In this document: piece after piece, positions 38,123-47,452 of the stretch
How the letters are laid out: every line of letters begins with the position of its first letter
Position numbering within the stretch: the stretch's first letter is position 1
Source of the DNA: Rhodococcus pseudokoreensis
GTDB lineage: Bacteria; Actinomycetota; Actinomycetes; Mycobacteriales; Mycobacteriaceae
Assembly: GCF_017068395.1 (NCBI RefSeq)
Contig: NZ_CP070619.1
Span: 310,001-374,000 of the forward strand
Length of the DNA stretch: 64,000 nucleotides
Direction of reading: 5' to 3'
The notes under the pieces: model-generated
Seen by the model: the letters and a program-made list of their open reading frames with translations, nothing else
The model's database searches: none
Told to the model about the DNA's origin: nothing
Made by a program: the position numbers and the translations under genes

Positions 38123-38413
38123 GTGCCCACTGACACCTCCGCGGTAGCCGGACGGAACCCCTCGAAGAAGGCACGTGCACAGCTCCTGTCCACCGCGGTC
38201 GCACTCCTGGCCGAGCAGTATGGTTGCGGCCAGGAAGCCGCCTTTGACGCACTCCTCGACATCGCGCACCGCAACCACGCCACCGTCGCCAACGCAGCCG
38301 AGCACGTCCTGTCCCGGCGATCGACCGATGACGGCCGGGAAGAACGGACCTCGCGATTTGAGGCAAACGCCCCATGCGACGACGGACCCGGCGGACCGAT
38401 GATCAGGGCATGA
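38123..38413 (+). CDS. Small ANTAR-domain protein
   Basis: 96 residues with a GTG start after AAAGGA. The three-helix ANTAR RNA-binding domain covers about residues 20-65 (AVALLAEQYGCGQEAAFDAL, then DIAHRNHATVANAAEHVL). No receiver or GAF sensor domain is attached, which is unusual, since ANTAR domains normally depend on one for control. The C-terminal 30 residues are polar. Its stop overlaps the ATG of the downstream ABC transporter gene (ATGA at 38410-38413), so the two are coupled. It may act on its own transcript by antitermination, or be constitutively active or respond through a partner. Confidence 0.75.
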   Translation: MPTDTSAVAGRNPSKKARAQLLSTAVALLAEQYGCGQEAAFDALLDIAHRNHATVANAAEHVLSRRSTDDGREERTSRFEANAPCDDGPGGPMIRA

Positions 38414-40212
38414 CAAAGCGAGTTCAGGAATCACGGAAATCACCGGTCACGGCCGAATCGGCAGTCGAACCACCGACCGTCGGGCGGTCCGCTACGTGCC
38501 TGTCGGATCACGCCCTCGAGGCGGCGGGCGGCGGGCGGGTCGATGCGGCGGTCGGCGGGAGGGTCGATGCGGTCGACGTGAGTAGGCACGTCGGGGGGCG
38601 GCAGATCCTCCAGGAGCTGTCGATGTCGGTCGAGCCGGGCGAGTTGGTCGCCATAGCCGGCGGCAGTGGAGCAGGAAAGAGCACGTTGCTGGAGATCCTC
38701 GCCGGACTGCAACCATCGTCGGCCGGGGAGGTTCGGCACGACGGCGTCGTGCGCGGGGCCCGGGTCAGCGCCGATTCCCGGATCGGCTACGTACCCCAGG
38801 ACGACATCATCCACCTCGAGATGCCCCTGCGCCGCACGCTGCGCTACGCGGCGCGGCTCCGGCTGCCCGCGGGCACATCGGCGGCCGAAGCGGACCGGAT
38901 CGTCGACGAGACCATGCAGGATCTCGACCTGGCGGATCGGGCCGAGGTGCCGGTCCGTGCGCTGTCCGGCGGCCAACGCAAGCGGGCCAGCATCGCCGTG
39001 GAACTCCTCACCCGGCCACGCCTCTTCTTCCTCGACGAACCCACCTCCGGGCTCGACCCGTCGACGGCGGCCGACGTGATGCGCCTGCTGCACCGACTCA
39101 GCCGCCGCGGGGTCACAGTCGTCCTCACGACACACGAGCCCGCGGGCATCGACCGGTGTGACCGGGTGGTGTTCCTCGCTCGGGACGGCCACCTGGCCTT
39201 CACCGGCAGCCCGGCCGAGGCTCGGCGCTACTTCGGTGTGGCGGATCTCGCCGAGGTGTACGACCGGCTGGCACGGGAGCACACCCCTCAGATCTGGGCG
39301 CAGCGATTCGCGGCCATCGGTGAGAAGTCGGACGCCCGGCCCAGCCCGGCTCCACCGCCCCTCCCGGCCACCCGTTCGGACGACGAACGCCCCGGAATGG
39401 TGCGGCAATGGTGGCTACTCACACGACGCAATGTCGATGTTCTCCTTCGTAACCGGCTGACCCTGGCGGTCCTGCTCGGCTCACCGGTGCTGGTCACGGC
39501 GATGATGGCGACGCTGTTCCAGCGCGGCGCGTTCGACCCGCGCAGCGCGGCCGACCTCGGCCCCGCCCAGATCGTGTTCTGGATCGCCTTCGCGGGCTTC
39601 TTCTTCGGCCTCACCTACGGACTGCTCCAGATCGTCGGGGAGATGGCCGTCTTCCGGCAGGAGCGCCTGGCCGGGCTCAGCGTGGGCGCCTACGTGGCAT
39701 CCAAGGTGACAGCGCTGCTTCCGGTGCTGGCCGGAGTGAGCGCGCTGCTTCTCGGTGTTCTACGGGCGCTCGGTCGGCTCCCCGCTGTCGGATGGCACGT
39801 GTACGCCTTCCTGTTCGTGACGATTGTGATCGAAGCGACGTCCGCCCTGGTCCTCGGTTTGCTCGCGTCGGCCGCGGTCTCCAACGCCGCGCAGGCCGCC
39901 CTCGCCCTGCCGATGCTCTGTTTCCCCCAGGTTCTGTTCGGTGGCGCCATCGTCCCCGTCGACGAGATGGCCGTCCCGGGACGCCTGATGAGCCTCGGCC
40001 TGTCCAACCGTCACGCCTTCGAAGCACTGGGTCGCGACCTGGATCTCGACCGGTACAGCGCCACGGTGCCGGCCATGTCCGCCTACGGCGACACCTTCCG
40101 GGGTGGTACCGGCGGCAGTCTCGTCGCGCTCGCCTCGTTCGCCGTGGTCCTCACGCTGGCCACGGTGTGGGTACTGGACCGGCGGTCCCGGCCCGGCGCA
40201 TCCCGGCGATGA
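38410..40212 (+). CDS. ABCG/White-type ABC transporter, ATPase fused to ABC-2 permease
   Basis: 600 residues. The nucleotide-binding domain (about 45-300) has Walker A GGSGAGKST (84-92), a Q-loop in GYVPQDD, signature ALSGGQRKR (184-192) and Walker B LFFLDEP (205-211). A linker rich in Pro/Ala is followed by an ABC-2 membrane domain with about six helices (about 345-590). The order NBD then TMD is that of half-transporters working as homodimers. The N-terminal 40 residues hold no FHA domain, unlike mycobacterial Rv1747. A short GGRVDA repeat occurs at about 41-53. Export substrate is unknown. Start at 38410 is coupled to the ANTAR gene. Confidence 0.88.
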   Translation: MTKRVQESRKSPVTAESAVEPPTVGRSATCLSDHALEAAGGGRVDAAVGGRVDAVDVSRHVGGRQILQELSMSVEPGELVAIAGGSGAGKSTLLEILAGLQPSSAGEVRHDGVVRGARVSADSRIGYVPQDDIIHLEMPLRRTLRYAARLRLPAGTSAAEADRIVDETMQDLDLADRAEVPVRALSGGQRKRASIAVELLTRPRLFFLDEPTSGLDPSTAADVMRLLHRLSRRGVTVVLTTHEPAGIDRCDRVVFLARDGHLAFTGSPAEARRYFGVADLAEVYDRLAREHTPQIWAQRFAAIGEKSDARPSPAPPPLPATRSDDERPGMVRQWWLLTRRNVDVLLRNRLTLAVLLGSPVLVTAMMATLFQRGAFDPRSAADLGPAQIVFWIAFAGFFFGLTYGLLQIVGEMAVFRQERLAGLSVGAYVASKVTALLPVLAGVSALLLGVLRALGRLPAVGWHVYAFLFVTIVIEATSALVLGLLASAAVSNAAQAALALPMLCFPQVLFGGAIVPVDEMAVPGRLMSLGLSNRHAFEALGRDLDLDRYSATVPAMSAYGDTFRGGTGGSLVALASFAVVLTLATVWVLDRRSRPGASRR

Positions 40213-40250
40213 CGGCCCGGCACTGTCGGTCCCGCCGGCCGGTGGACTCG

Positions 40251-41843
40251 TCACTTCTCCGCGACCGCCGTGGCCGGGAAGCCCACCAGACCCCGGTCGA
40301 TCGCGGCGAGACTGGCCTGCGTGCGGTTGTTCACACCGAGCTTGGCGTAGACACGTTCGACGTGGTTGCGTGCCGTCTTTTCGGCGATGAACAGGTCGGC
40401 GGCGATCTCCCGGTTCGATCGGCCCTGTGCGACGAGTCGCAGGATCTCGACCTCGCGGTCGGTCAACCCGGCCGGCCAGGGCGTCCGCCGCGACACCCGC
40501 TGACCGGCCGCCGCCAGCACGGCGGCCACCGACTCGGCGTCGAGTCGTCCGGCACGCGCCTCGTCTCGCAACCGATCGGCGGCGCCGCGAGGATCGAGCG
40601 CCAACCGGTGTGGACGCGGCTCGAGCAGACCCTGGTACGCCTCCGCCGCGGCGAGCAGCCGGTCCTTCGCGGTCAATTCCGCGCCGGCGATCCCCCGGGG
40701 AAAGCCGGACCCGTCGATCCTTTCCCGGTGCTTCATCGCGACCGACACCACCGACTCCAAGCCCTTGACTCGGCTCAGTATCCGGCCGGTCAGATCCGGA
40801 TACATCCGTACCCGTTCCCATTCCGCGGTCGTCAGCGGCCCCTTCTTCTCCCAGATCTGGTTGGACACCCCCATCTTGCCGAGGCTGTGCACGAGGCCGG
40901 CGCGGTAGAGATGCGTGACATCCGGTGATGGCATGCCCAGGTGCCGGGCCGCGCCGGCCGCCAGGCTCGCGACGCCACGCGAATGCCCCAGTGTGAACGG
41001 AGATTTGAGATCGACGAAATCAGCCATGGCCCTGAGCAACTCGTCGCTCTCCTCGGCCGTCAGGGTTCGGTCACGATCCGGAGCCTGGGTCAACGCCGCA
41101 ACCCAGACGTCCATGTCGAACAACCCGTCCACGATTGCGGCCGCGTCACGTTCGAACACGTCCGCCACGGCCGGGCTGAACTGACTGCCGCGCCGGGAAC
41201 GGAGAACATCCTTCGCGTGCGCGAGCCCACCCGTCCGCAGGTGCACCTCGACGACGTCTGCCACATGGGCGATATGGATCTCGACCGGGATGCCCTCTCC
41301 GCGACACCCGTTGGGCAACCCTCGACCGTCCCACCGCTCGAAGACGTAGGCCAGCGCCTCTCCGACCTGCCCGTCCAAGCCCATCCGATCGGACAGAACC
41401 CCGGCGGAACTGCAATGCGAATGGATCAGTGTGGCGACCTGGCTGCGAGCCGCGACCAGAAACACGGCGGCGCTGATACCGCGCTCCCAGGCGGGCAGTC
41501 CGCGCCCCACGTAACTCGTCATCAGCCGCAGAAACGGCAGACCTGTCATGTCCACCGCGTAGGTGTCGGCGCGGAAGGCGATGTCGTCGCCGAAGAGCGC
41601 CGAGAGTTCGTGGGAGTCGGCGTGACAACCGATCCACCCGACCAGATTGGCGTAGTACACGGTCGCCCGCTGTCGGTGGTCGAGTCCCATCCGCTCGGCG
41701 ATCCGTGTCGCGATCAGGGACGATCGAAGCATGTGCTCCATGGGCTGACCCAGACCGAGGTCGATCGCCAGCGATACCGCGGCCAGCAGTTCGGCTCTGC
41801 TCAGTCCCTTTTCCGAGCCGGGCAGCGTCCCGTGCGGGTGCAT
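40251..41843 (-). CDS. Tandem HD-domain protein with C-terminal LuxR DNA-binding domain
   Basis: 530 residues. Two HD-GYP-like regions occur in series: one around 35-185 (LRSSLIATRIAERMGL, then ERWDGRGLPNG at 169-179) and one around 285-400 (GHSRGVASLAAGAARHLGM, KHRERIDGSGFPRG at 371-384). A LuxR/FixJ helix-turn-helix closes the protein at about 459-520 (LTDREVEILRLVAQG, NHVERVYAKLGVNNRTQASL). The canonical His-Asp pair is absent: the second copy reads GLVHSLGKMGV with Ser320 where Asp is expected, and the first reads NLVGWIGC. Active-site loss suggests a ligand-sensing rather than phosphodiesterase role. Two direct repeats lie just upstream of its start. Convergent with the ABC transporter gene. 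Confidence 0.85.
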   Translation of the reverse strand: MHPHGTLPGSEKGLSRAELLAAVSLAIDLGLGQPMEHMLRSSLIATRIAERMGLDHRQRATVYYANLVGWIGCHADSHELSALFGDDIAFRADTYAVDMTGLPFLRLMTSYVGRGLPAWERGISAAVFLVAARSQVATLIHSHCSSAGVLSDRMGLDGQVGEALAYVFERWDGRGLPNGCRGEGIPVEIHIAHVADVVEVHLRTGGLAHAKDVLRSRRGSQFSPAVADVFERDAAAIVDGLFDMDVWVAALTQAPDRDRTLTAEESDELLRAMADFVDLKSPFTLGHSRGVASLAAGAARHLGMPSPDVTHLYRAGLVHSLGKMGVSNQIWEKKGPLTTAEWERVRMYPDLTGRILSRVKGLESVVSVAMKHRERIDGSGFPRGIAGAELTAKDRLLAAAEAYQGLLEPRPHRLALDPRGAADRLRDEARAGRLDAESVAAVLAAAGQRVSRRTPWPAGLTDREVEILRLVAQGRSNREIAADLFIAEKTARNHVERVYAKLGVNNRTQASLAAIDRGLVGFPATAVAEK

Positions 41844-41856
41844 CTACCCATTGTCT

Positions 41857-41885
41857 ACCTGAACACGGCCCACCTGAATACGGCC
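41857..41885. promoter_or_regulatory. Direct repeats in the promoter region of the HD/LuxR gene
   Basis: Two copies of ACCTGAAYACGGCC (41857-41870 and 41872-41885) with a 15-base period start 14 bases upstream of the HD/LuxR start codon, in the divergent gap with the dehydrogenase gene. Direct repeats of this spacing fit binding by LuxR-type dimers, so autoregulation is a reasonable guess. Confidence 0.45.
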
Positions 41886-41974
41886 GTGGCGCTGCCGCCG
41901 GCATTCGTCGAACGGTACCGGTGTTGCCCGATTCGGGCCATGACCGTCTCGCACACTGGGTAGGGTCCGATTTC

Positions 41975-43060
41975 ATGGCCGACCAGGGGAAGATCCGGAC
42001 CGTGGTGTGGGGAACCGGGAATGTGGGGCGGGCCGCGATCCGTGCCGTCGACGCCCACCCCGGGCTCGAACTGTCGGCGGTGCTCGTGGCGAACCCGGAG
42101 AAGGTCGGACGCGACGCCGGGGACCTCGCGGGCCTGGAACGCTTGCTCGGGGTGACGGCCACCGACGATGCCGGCGCCGTGCTCGCGAACTCCCCCGGCG
42201 CCGTCGTCTACGCCGCGTCGGGTGACATTCGCCCGGACGATGCGGCGGCCGACATCACCCGCGCCCTCATGGCCGGGGCGGTCGTCGTGACCCCGTCGAT
42301 CTACGCGCTGTACGACCAGCGCAACGCGCCGGCGGAGTTGCGCGACCCGATCGAAGCGGCGGCGAAGTCGGGCGGCGGCGCTCTGTTCGTGTCGGGCGTG
42401 GATCCGGGATGGGGCAACGACGTCCTGCCGATCCTGATGACGGGCCTGGCGGGCACGATCGACCGGATCCGGTGCCAGGAGATCTTCGACTACACCACGT
42501 ACGACCAACACGATTCGGTGCGGTACCTCGTCGGCATGGGCCAGCCGATGGACTACGAACCGCCGATGGTCGCGGCGACCGTGCCGACGATGGTGTGGGG
42601 CGGGCAGATCCGGCTCATCGCCCGCGCCCTCGGCGTGGAACTCGACGAGATCCGGGAGACGCTGCTCCGCCGGCCGCTCGAGGAGACGGTCACCACCGAA
42701 CTCATGGGCGAGTTCGAGGCGGGCACCCAGGGGGCGCTGCGTTTCGAAGTCCAGGGCATCGTGGGCGGCGAACCCCGCATCGTCATCGAGCACGTCACCC
42801 GGATCCACCCGTCGTGCGCCCCGGACTGGCCCGTGCCACCGGACGGCGGGGACGGCGCCCACAAGGTGATCATCGAGGGCCGTCCACGGATCGAGGTCAA
42901 TGTGGAGGCCACCGACGAGGGTGGCAATCGAGCAGCCGGCGGCAATGCCACCGCGGTGGGACGCCTGGTCAACACGATTCCGTGGCTGCGGGCGGCCGCG
43001 CCGGGGCTCTACGACGCCCTGGATGTCCCGCTCGTCCCCGGCCACGGCAAGCTCGGCTGA
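41975..43060 (+). CDS. NAD(P)-dependent dehydrogenase, dihydrodipicolinate-reductase-like
   Basis: 361 residues. An N-terminal Rossmann fold with VVWGTGNVGRAAIRAV (about 10-25) is followed by a mixed domain. It resembles actinobacterial proteins annotated as dihydrodipicolinate reductase-like or 2,4-diaminopentanoate dehydrogenase-like, and is not DapB itself, which is shorter and has a different lysine motif. The segments GVDPGWGNDVLPILMTGLAG and YDQHDSVRYLVGMGQPMDY are strongly conserved in the group as I recall it. Substrate unknown. ATG at 41975. It is divergent from the HD/LuxR gene and precedes an ArsR gene by 57 bases. Confidence 0.78.
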   Translation: MADQGKIRTVVWGTGNVGRAAIRAVDAHPGLELSAVLVANPEKVGRDAGDLAGLERLLGVTATDDAGAVLANSPGAVVYAASGDIRPDDAAADITRALMAGAVVVTPSIYALYDQRNAPAELRDPIEAAAKSGGGALFVSGVDPGWGNDVLPILMTGLAGTIDRIRCQEIFDYTTYDQHDSVRYLVGMGQPMDYEPPMVAATVPTMVWGGQIRLIARALGVELDEIRETLLRRPLEETVTTELMGEFEAGTQGALRFEVQGIVGGEPRIVIEHVTRIHPSCAPDWPVPPDGGDGAHKVIIEGRPRIEVNVEATDEGGNRAAGGNATAVGRLVNTIPWLRAAAPGLYDALDVPLVPGHGKLG

Positions 43061-43073
43061 CCCACCCCAAACA

Positions 43074-43091
43074 GTTAGCCCTTGCGCTAAC
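43074..43091. promoter_or_regulatory. Dyad operator upstream of the ArsR/AHSA1 pair
   Basis: Perfect 6-base arms GTTAGC (43074-43079) and GCTAAC (43086-43091) flank a 6-base spacer, 26 bases before the ArsR GTG at 43118. This is the expected position for autorepression by the ArsR protein. Confidence 0.6.
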
Positions 43092-43117
43092 CATCGTTGC
43101 GGTGAATACTTTTCCTT

Positions 43118-43474
43118 GTGGCTCAGTATCCGGATCAACTGAACGGCATCTTCCAGGCACTCGCCGACCCCACCCGGCGGGCCGTGCTGGGCCGCCTGAG
43201 CCGCGGCCCGGCCACGGTCAGCGAACTGGCGAAACCGTTCGACATGGCCCTGCCCTCCTTCATGAAGCACATCCACTTCCTGGAGGACAGCGGGTGGATC
43301 CGGACACACAAGGAAGGCCGGGTACGGACGTGTGCGATCGAGAAGGCGCCGTTCACGGCGGTCGAATTCTGGCTCGCGGAGCAACTGGAACTCTGGGAGG
43401 GCCGCACCGACAGGCTCGAACAATTCGTCACCGAACCCACACTCACCACTCACTCGAAGGACACACCGCAATGA
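43118..43474 (+). CDS. ArsR family regulator (SdpR/Rv2034-like)
   Basis: 118 residues with a GTG start. Compact winged helix: ALADPTRRAVLGRLSRGPATVSELAK and the recognition helix MALPSFMKHIHFLEDSGWI, then a wing in THKEGRVRTCAIE. The sequence KHIHFLEDSG is typical of the non-metal-sensing group that partners AHSA1 proteins. Its stop overlaps the ATG of the SRPBCC gene as ATGA. The upstream GTTAGC dyad is its likely operator. Confidence 0.9.
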   Translation: MAQYPDQLNGIFQALADPTRRAVLGRLSRGPATVSELAKPFDMALPSFMKHIHFLEDSGWIRTHKEGRVRTCAIEKAPFTAVEFWLAEQLELWEGRTDRLEQFVTEPTLTTHSKDTPQ

Positions 43475-43947
43475 CCGACACTGCGAGACCAGATCTCGAC
43501 CTCAAAATTTCGCGCGTCATCCGGGCGCCCCGGGCGGTGGTGTGGCGCGCCTGGACCGACCCCGCCAGCTTCGAACAGTGGTGGGTCCCCGCGCCCTCAC
43601 GGTGCCGGGTCGTCGACATGGAACTACGCCCGGGCGGCGCGCTCACCACCCAGATCAGCGAGGACGGCGGCGAATTCGTGCCCCACCTGAGTGGCTGCTT
43701 CCTCGCCGTCGACGAACTCGAACGCATCGTGTTCACCAACTCCCTGGTCGGTGGCTGGCGGCCCGCCGAACAGCCGTTCATGACCGCGATCATCACGTTG
43801 ACCGACCACCCGACGGGCACGGAATACGTCGCCCACGTGATGCACAAAAACAGCGCCGACCGCGACACCCACGAAGAAATGGGCTTCTACGACGGGTGGG
43901 GCACCGTCACGGAGCAACTCGCCGACCTCGCCGAGCGCCGGTCGTAA
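43471..43947 (+). CDS. SRPBCC/AHSA1 domain protein
   Basis: 158 residues. Helix-grip fold: LDLKISRVIRAPRAVVWRAWTD at the N-terminus, FEQWWVPAP, an extended beta sheet and a C-terminal helix ending in GWGTVTEQLADLAERR. Binds unknown hydrophobic ligands or acts as a folding or stress factor. It is translationally coupled to the ArsR gene (overlap 43471-43474). Upstream in-frame sequence is out of register with family N-termini and was dropped. Convergent with the carboxyltransferase gene across 23 bases. Confidence 0.88.
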   Translation: MTDTARPDLDLKISRVIRAPRAVVWRAWTDPASFEQWWVPAPSRCRVVDMELRPGGALTTQISEDGGEFVPHLSGCFLAVDELERIVFTNSLVGGWRPAEQPFMTAIITLTDHPTGTEYVAHVMHKNSADRDTHEEMGFYDGWGTVTEQLADLAERRS

Positions 43948-43970
43948 CCTGAGAGGCCGGACAAGCGCAA

Positions 43971-45956
43971 TCAGCCCGCCGTCGCGAACTCCCCTGCCGC
44001 GGACCATCGTTGCCGCTCGGCGGCGAACGCGACGGCCTGCTCGGCGCGGAATCCGCCGATCGATTCGGCGTTGACCGCGAGGAACTGCTCGTGCTCGGCG
44101 AGCGAGAACGTGCCCTCCGTGATCTCGATGCCGCCGCCGCGGCCCGCCGCGACGTCGGATCGCAGGTCCATCAGCTCGTCCGGTTCCACGGGGTACCAGG
44201 AGATCCGGTCGAAGAAGCGCAGCAGCCAGGGGGTGCCGTCCTCAAACGGACCGGACTTCTCGGGATGCCGATGGTTCCACACCTGGGTGGTGCGGCCGAC
44301 GAACTGGTAGCCGCCGGGCCCCTCCATCCCGTAGATGCACAGGTACGCCCCACCGATGCCGACCGCGTTCTCCGGTGTCCACGTGCGGGCGGGGTTGTAC
44401 TTCGTGGTGACCAGCCGGTGCCGCGGGTCGAGGGGTGTCGCGACGGGAGCGCCGAGGTAGACGTCGCCGAGTCCGAGCACCATGTACTCCGCACCGAAGA
44501 CGGTGTCGAAGACGTCGTCGACACTGCCGAGTCCGTTCATGCGGCGGATGAACTCGATGTTCCACGGGCACCACGGCGCGTCGGCGCGGACCCCGTGCAT
44601 GTACCGCTGGATCGCCTCCCGCGTCGAGGGATCGTCCCACGACAGCGGCATCCGCACGGATCGGCTCGGCACCACGAGTTCGTTCGCCGCGGGCAGTGCG
44701 TCCTCCGCCTCGGCGAGCAGCCCCATCAGCTTCGGGATCGGCAGCACGTCGGGGTCGACCCGGACCTGCAGCGACCGGATGCCCGGTGTCAGGTCGAGCA
44801 GCCCGGCCGGTTTCTCGACCTCGAGCCGCTGGTGCAGCGCGTGCGCGCGGGCCCGCAAGGCGAGGTCGAGGCTCATGTCACCGTATTCGACGAGCACGTT
44901 GTCGTCGCCGGAGCGCCGGTACGTCACGGCGGTCTCGCCGTCGCGCCGGGCGATCACGCCGTCGTCCCGGTCGCCGGTGGTGGAGAAGACCGTCGAGAAC
45001 CCCGCCCGCCGGGCCGGCCCCAGTGCACGCGTGGACGCGGCCCGGTCGGCCCGGATCGGCACGAAGCGCACCGTGTCGCCGGGGGCCAGTTGTCCGAGCT
45101 TCCAGCGTTCCGCGGAGACGACCGTGACCGGGCACACGAACCCGCCGAGGCTCGGTCCGTCCGGGCCCAGGAGGATCGGGGTGTCTCCCGTGAAGTCCAG
45201 TGCGCCGACCGAATACGCGTTGTCGTGGATGTTGGACGGGTGCAGTCCCGCCTCGCCGCCGTCCGTGCGCGCCCAGTCGGGTTTGGGTCCGATCAGCCGC
45301 ACCCCGGTGCGGTCCGAGTTGAAATGCACCTCGTAGTCGGTCCGGTACAGCGTGTCGATGTCGGCGCGGGTGAAGAATTCGGGTGCGCCGTGCGGGCCCT
45401 CGGTGACCGCGATCTCCCAGCGACTGCACAGGGCGGGGACGTGTTCGGCGGGGACGGCGGCCGCGCGGGTGCCGTCGTGCTCACCGACCGCGAGCACGTC
45501 GCCCTGCCGCAGCGTGCGGCCCTGATGCCCGCCGAACTTGCCGAGTGTGAATGTCGAGGCGCTGCCGAGGAAGTCGTCGACGTCGAGCCCGCCCTGGACG
45601 AGGAGGTAGATGCGCAGGCCGGGCCCGGCGACCGCGCCGACGTCCAGGGTCCCGCCCGCCGGTACCCGCACCGGACGCCACTGCGCGTGCAGCACACCGT
45701 CGACGGTGACCGGGGCGGGTGCGCCGGTCACGCAGACCACTGTCTCCTCGTCGAACTGCAACGCGGGTCCGGACATGGCGCATTCGATTCCGGCGGCGCC
45801 CTCGTCGTTGCCGAGCGCGGTGTTCCCGAGCCGGAACGACAGGTCGTCCATCGGACCTGACGGCGGCACCCCGACGTGCCAGTACCCGGTCCGGCCCGGG
45901 AAGTCCTGGACCGTGGTGAGCATGCCGGGCCGCTGCACGGTGATCTTGGCGCTCAT
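43971..45956 (-). CDS. KipA-KipI-type carboxyltransferase (urea/guanidine carboxylase CT part only)
   Basis: 661 residues. The first half is the AHS2/KipA domain ([36 protein letters not shown]) and the second half the AHS1/KipI domain ([49 protein letters not shown]). In full-length urea or guanidine carboxylases, these two form the carboxyltransferase between an N-terminal biotin carboxylase and a C-terminal biotin carrier. Both flanking parts are missing here: the protein begins at the KipA domain and ends at about [12 protein letters not shown] with no biotin motif. ATG at 45956 overlaps the upstream DUF1989 stop (ATGA). It is last in a four-gene operon. Confidence 0.85.
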   Translation of the reverse strand: MSAKITVQRPGMLTTVQDFPGRTGYWHVGVPPSGPMDDLSFRLGNTALGNDEGAAGIECAMSGPALQFDEETVVCVTGAPAPVTVDGVLHAQWRPVRVPAGGTLDVGAVAGPGLRIYLLVQGGLDVDDFLGSASTFTLGKFGGHQGRTLRQGDVLAVGEHDGTRAAAVPAEHVPALCSRWEIAVTEGPHGAPEFFTRADIDTLYRTDYEVHFNSDRTGVRLIGPKPDWARTDGGEAGLHPSNIHDNAYSVGALDFTGDTPILLGPDGPSLGGFVCPVTVVSAERWKLGQLAPGDTVRFVPIRADRAASTRALGPARRAGFSTVFSTTGDRDDGVIARRDGETAVTYRRSGDDNVLVEYGDMSLDLALRARAHALHQRLEVEKPAGLLDLTPGIRSLQVRVDPDVLPIPKLMGLLAEAEDALPAANELVVPSRSVRMPLSWDDPSTREAIQRYMHGVRADAPWCPWNIEFIRRMNGLGSVDDVFDTVFGAEYMVLGLGDVYLGAPVATPLDPRHRLVTTKYNPARTWTPENAVGIGGAYLCIYGMEGPGGYQFVGRTTQVWNHRHPEKSGPFEDGTPWLLRFFDRISWYPVEPDELMDLRSDVAAGRGGGIEITEGTFSLAEHEQFLAVNAESIGGFRAEQAVAFAAERQRWSAAGEFATAG

Positions 45957-46609
45957 GCGGGTGCTCCCGCCGGCCGGGTCACGATCATCCGCACCGGGGT
46001 CGGATCGAAACCGTTGCAGGGGTTGTTGATCTGCGGGCAATTGGACACCAGTACCAGAACGTCGCGGTCCGCGCGGAGCGCGAGGCGGCGGCCGGGTGCG
46101 GACAGGCCGTCGACGATGCCGAGTGTGCCGTCGGCGTCGACGGGGACGTTCATGAAGAAGTTGATGTTCGACACCAGATCCCGCTTGCCGATCCCCCACC
46201 GCGACCCTTCCGCGAGGAAGTTCTCGACGCAGGCGTGCTGATGCTTGGTGTGGTGGCCGTACCGCAGGGTGTTCGACTCCTGGGAGCAGGCGCCGCCCAC
46301 CGTGTCGTGCGAGCCGACCTCGTCGGCGACGAGTGTCATCAGCGCGTCGTGATCGTCGGTGCGGAGCACACTTCCCGTGGTCAGGAACAGATTTCGCTGC
46401 GCCGACACCGTCGCGGCGGCCGAGTAGCGCTGCCGGTGGTCGTCGGCCGCGTAGATCAGGGTGTCGACGGCCTGGTTGCCGTACAGATCCACGATGGTCA
46501 GGACGTCGCCGGCCGCGACGACGGCGGACCAGGGTCCGCGGGCGCCGACCTCCTCGTCCAGGATCACCGTTCCCGGTACCAGCGGCGCGGTCTCGATGGT
46601 GGTGGTCAT
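45953..46609 (-). CDS. DUF1989 / urea-carboxylase-associated protein (CgdA/CgdB-type subunit)
   Basis: 218 residues. DUF1989 proteins adjacent to urea-like carboxylases were identified as the two subunits of carboxyguanidine deiminase in guanidine catabolism (family knowledge). Conserved features here are [24 protein letters not shown] (Cys108), CVENFL (Cys127), NINFFMNV and the C-terminal [19 protein letters not shown] with Cys191 and Cys198. ATG at 46609 overlaps the preceding DUF1989 stop by 4 bases, and its stop overlaps the carboxyltransferase start, so dose-matched coupling is expected. Which of the two subunits it is was not assigned. Confidence 0.82.
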   Translation of the reverse strand: MTTTIETAPLVPGTVILDEEVGARGPWSAVVAAGDVLTIVDLYGNQAVDTLIYAADDHRQRYSAAATVSAQRNLFLTTGSVLRTDDHDALMTLVADEVGSHDTVGGACSQESNTLRYGHHTKHQHACVENFLAEGSRWGIGKRDLVSNINFFMNVPVDADGTLGIVDGLSAPGRRLALRADRDVLVLVSNCPQINNPCNGFDPTPVRMIVTRPAGAPA

Positions 46610-47451
46610 GCCTGCTCCCGTCCCTGGCACTGCGCTGCAGCCCAGACGTCTTCGGTGTTGAGGAACGCGCGCCGGTACTCCGGGTCGGCGTCGACGGGCC
46701 CGGCCACGTCGGCGCCGGTCCAGGCGAGCACTTCGAGCGCGGTCGTGTCGTACGTCGGCGACAGATCCAGCGGATGCGCCGTGTTGGCGATCAGGACGAT
46801 CACCGGGAGGTGGATCACGAGTTCGACGGCGGTGTCCGCGCCCGCGGATCCGATACTGCTCAGCGATCCGTCCGCACCCACCCGCACCCCGTGGAAGAAC
46901 GACAGCGACGGCGGGAGGTCGCGGCGCTCGAGCCCGTGCTTCGCGGCGGCCACGGTGAAGAGTTCACGGCCGGCGGGAGACGCCGAATGCAGGCTGCCGT
47001 CACCGTATTTCGCGGTGTTCGTGGCGAGCGACGTGGTGCCGCAGAGGGCGTCGTGCCGCCCGGACCCGTCCGACACGACGGTCGCGAGGACGCGCCCCTG
47101 ATCGGAGAGCAGCGGATGCCCGGCCCCCGTGTACGCCTGCCACGGCACCTTCACGGTGTCGGCGACGTTGAGCCGTTCCCACGGCGCGTCCGCCCGGTAC
47201 AGCAGCAGGTGGGCGCAGGCCCGGCCGTCGAGGTCCCGCAGTCGCAACCGGGTGCCGCGGCCCAGCACCTTCGTGGTGTACCGGCCGCCGGGAACGGTCT
47301 CCGCCCACGTGAGCAGCGCCGGATCCACACCGGCCGGCGGGGCGGGCCAGGACGACGCCGGGACCACCGGCATCGAGTCGGTGACCACGCCCGACTGGGC
47401 ACGCGCGTGTTCCTTCGCTGCGCTGGTGGTCGAGGTGTCCACTGAGGTCAT
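46606..47451 (-). CDS. DUF1989 / urea-carboxylase-associated protein (second subunit)
   Basis: 281 residues. Same family as the next gene but longer, with a Ser/Thr/Ala-rich N-terminus of about 45 residues. Conserved parts are [32 protein letters not shown], a [10 protein letters not shown] strand and [20 protein letters not shown]. It lacks the terminal [10 protein letters not shown] cysteine pair of its partner, which fits an unequal heterodimer. ATG at 47451 is one base after the permease stop. Expected reaction, if the guanidine model holds, is deimination of carboxyguanidine. Confidence 0.82.
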   Translation of the reverse strand: MTSVDTSTTSAAKEHARAQSGVVTDSMPVVPASSWPAPPAGVDPALLTWAETVPGGRYTTKVLGRGTRLRLRDLDGRACAHLLLYRADAPWERLNVADTVKVPWQAYTGAGHPLLSDQGRVLATVVSDGSGRHDALCGTTSLATNTAKYGDGSLHSASPAGRELFTVAAAKHGLERRDLPPSLSFFHGVRVGADGSLSSIGSAGADTAVELVIHLPVIVLIANTAHPLDLSPTYDTTALEVLAWTGADVAGPVDADPEYRRAFLNTEDVWAAAQCQGREQA

Positions 47452-47452
47452 G

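Noticed and set aside
41975-43060. dapB (lysine pathway dihydrodipicolinate reductase)
   Set aside because: Too long at 361 residues and lacking the DapB catalytic motif; only the Rossmann region resembles it.
43971-45956. Full urea amidolyase
   Set aside because: Biotin carboxylase, biotin carrier and allophanate hydrolase domains are all absent from the sequence.
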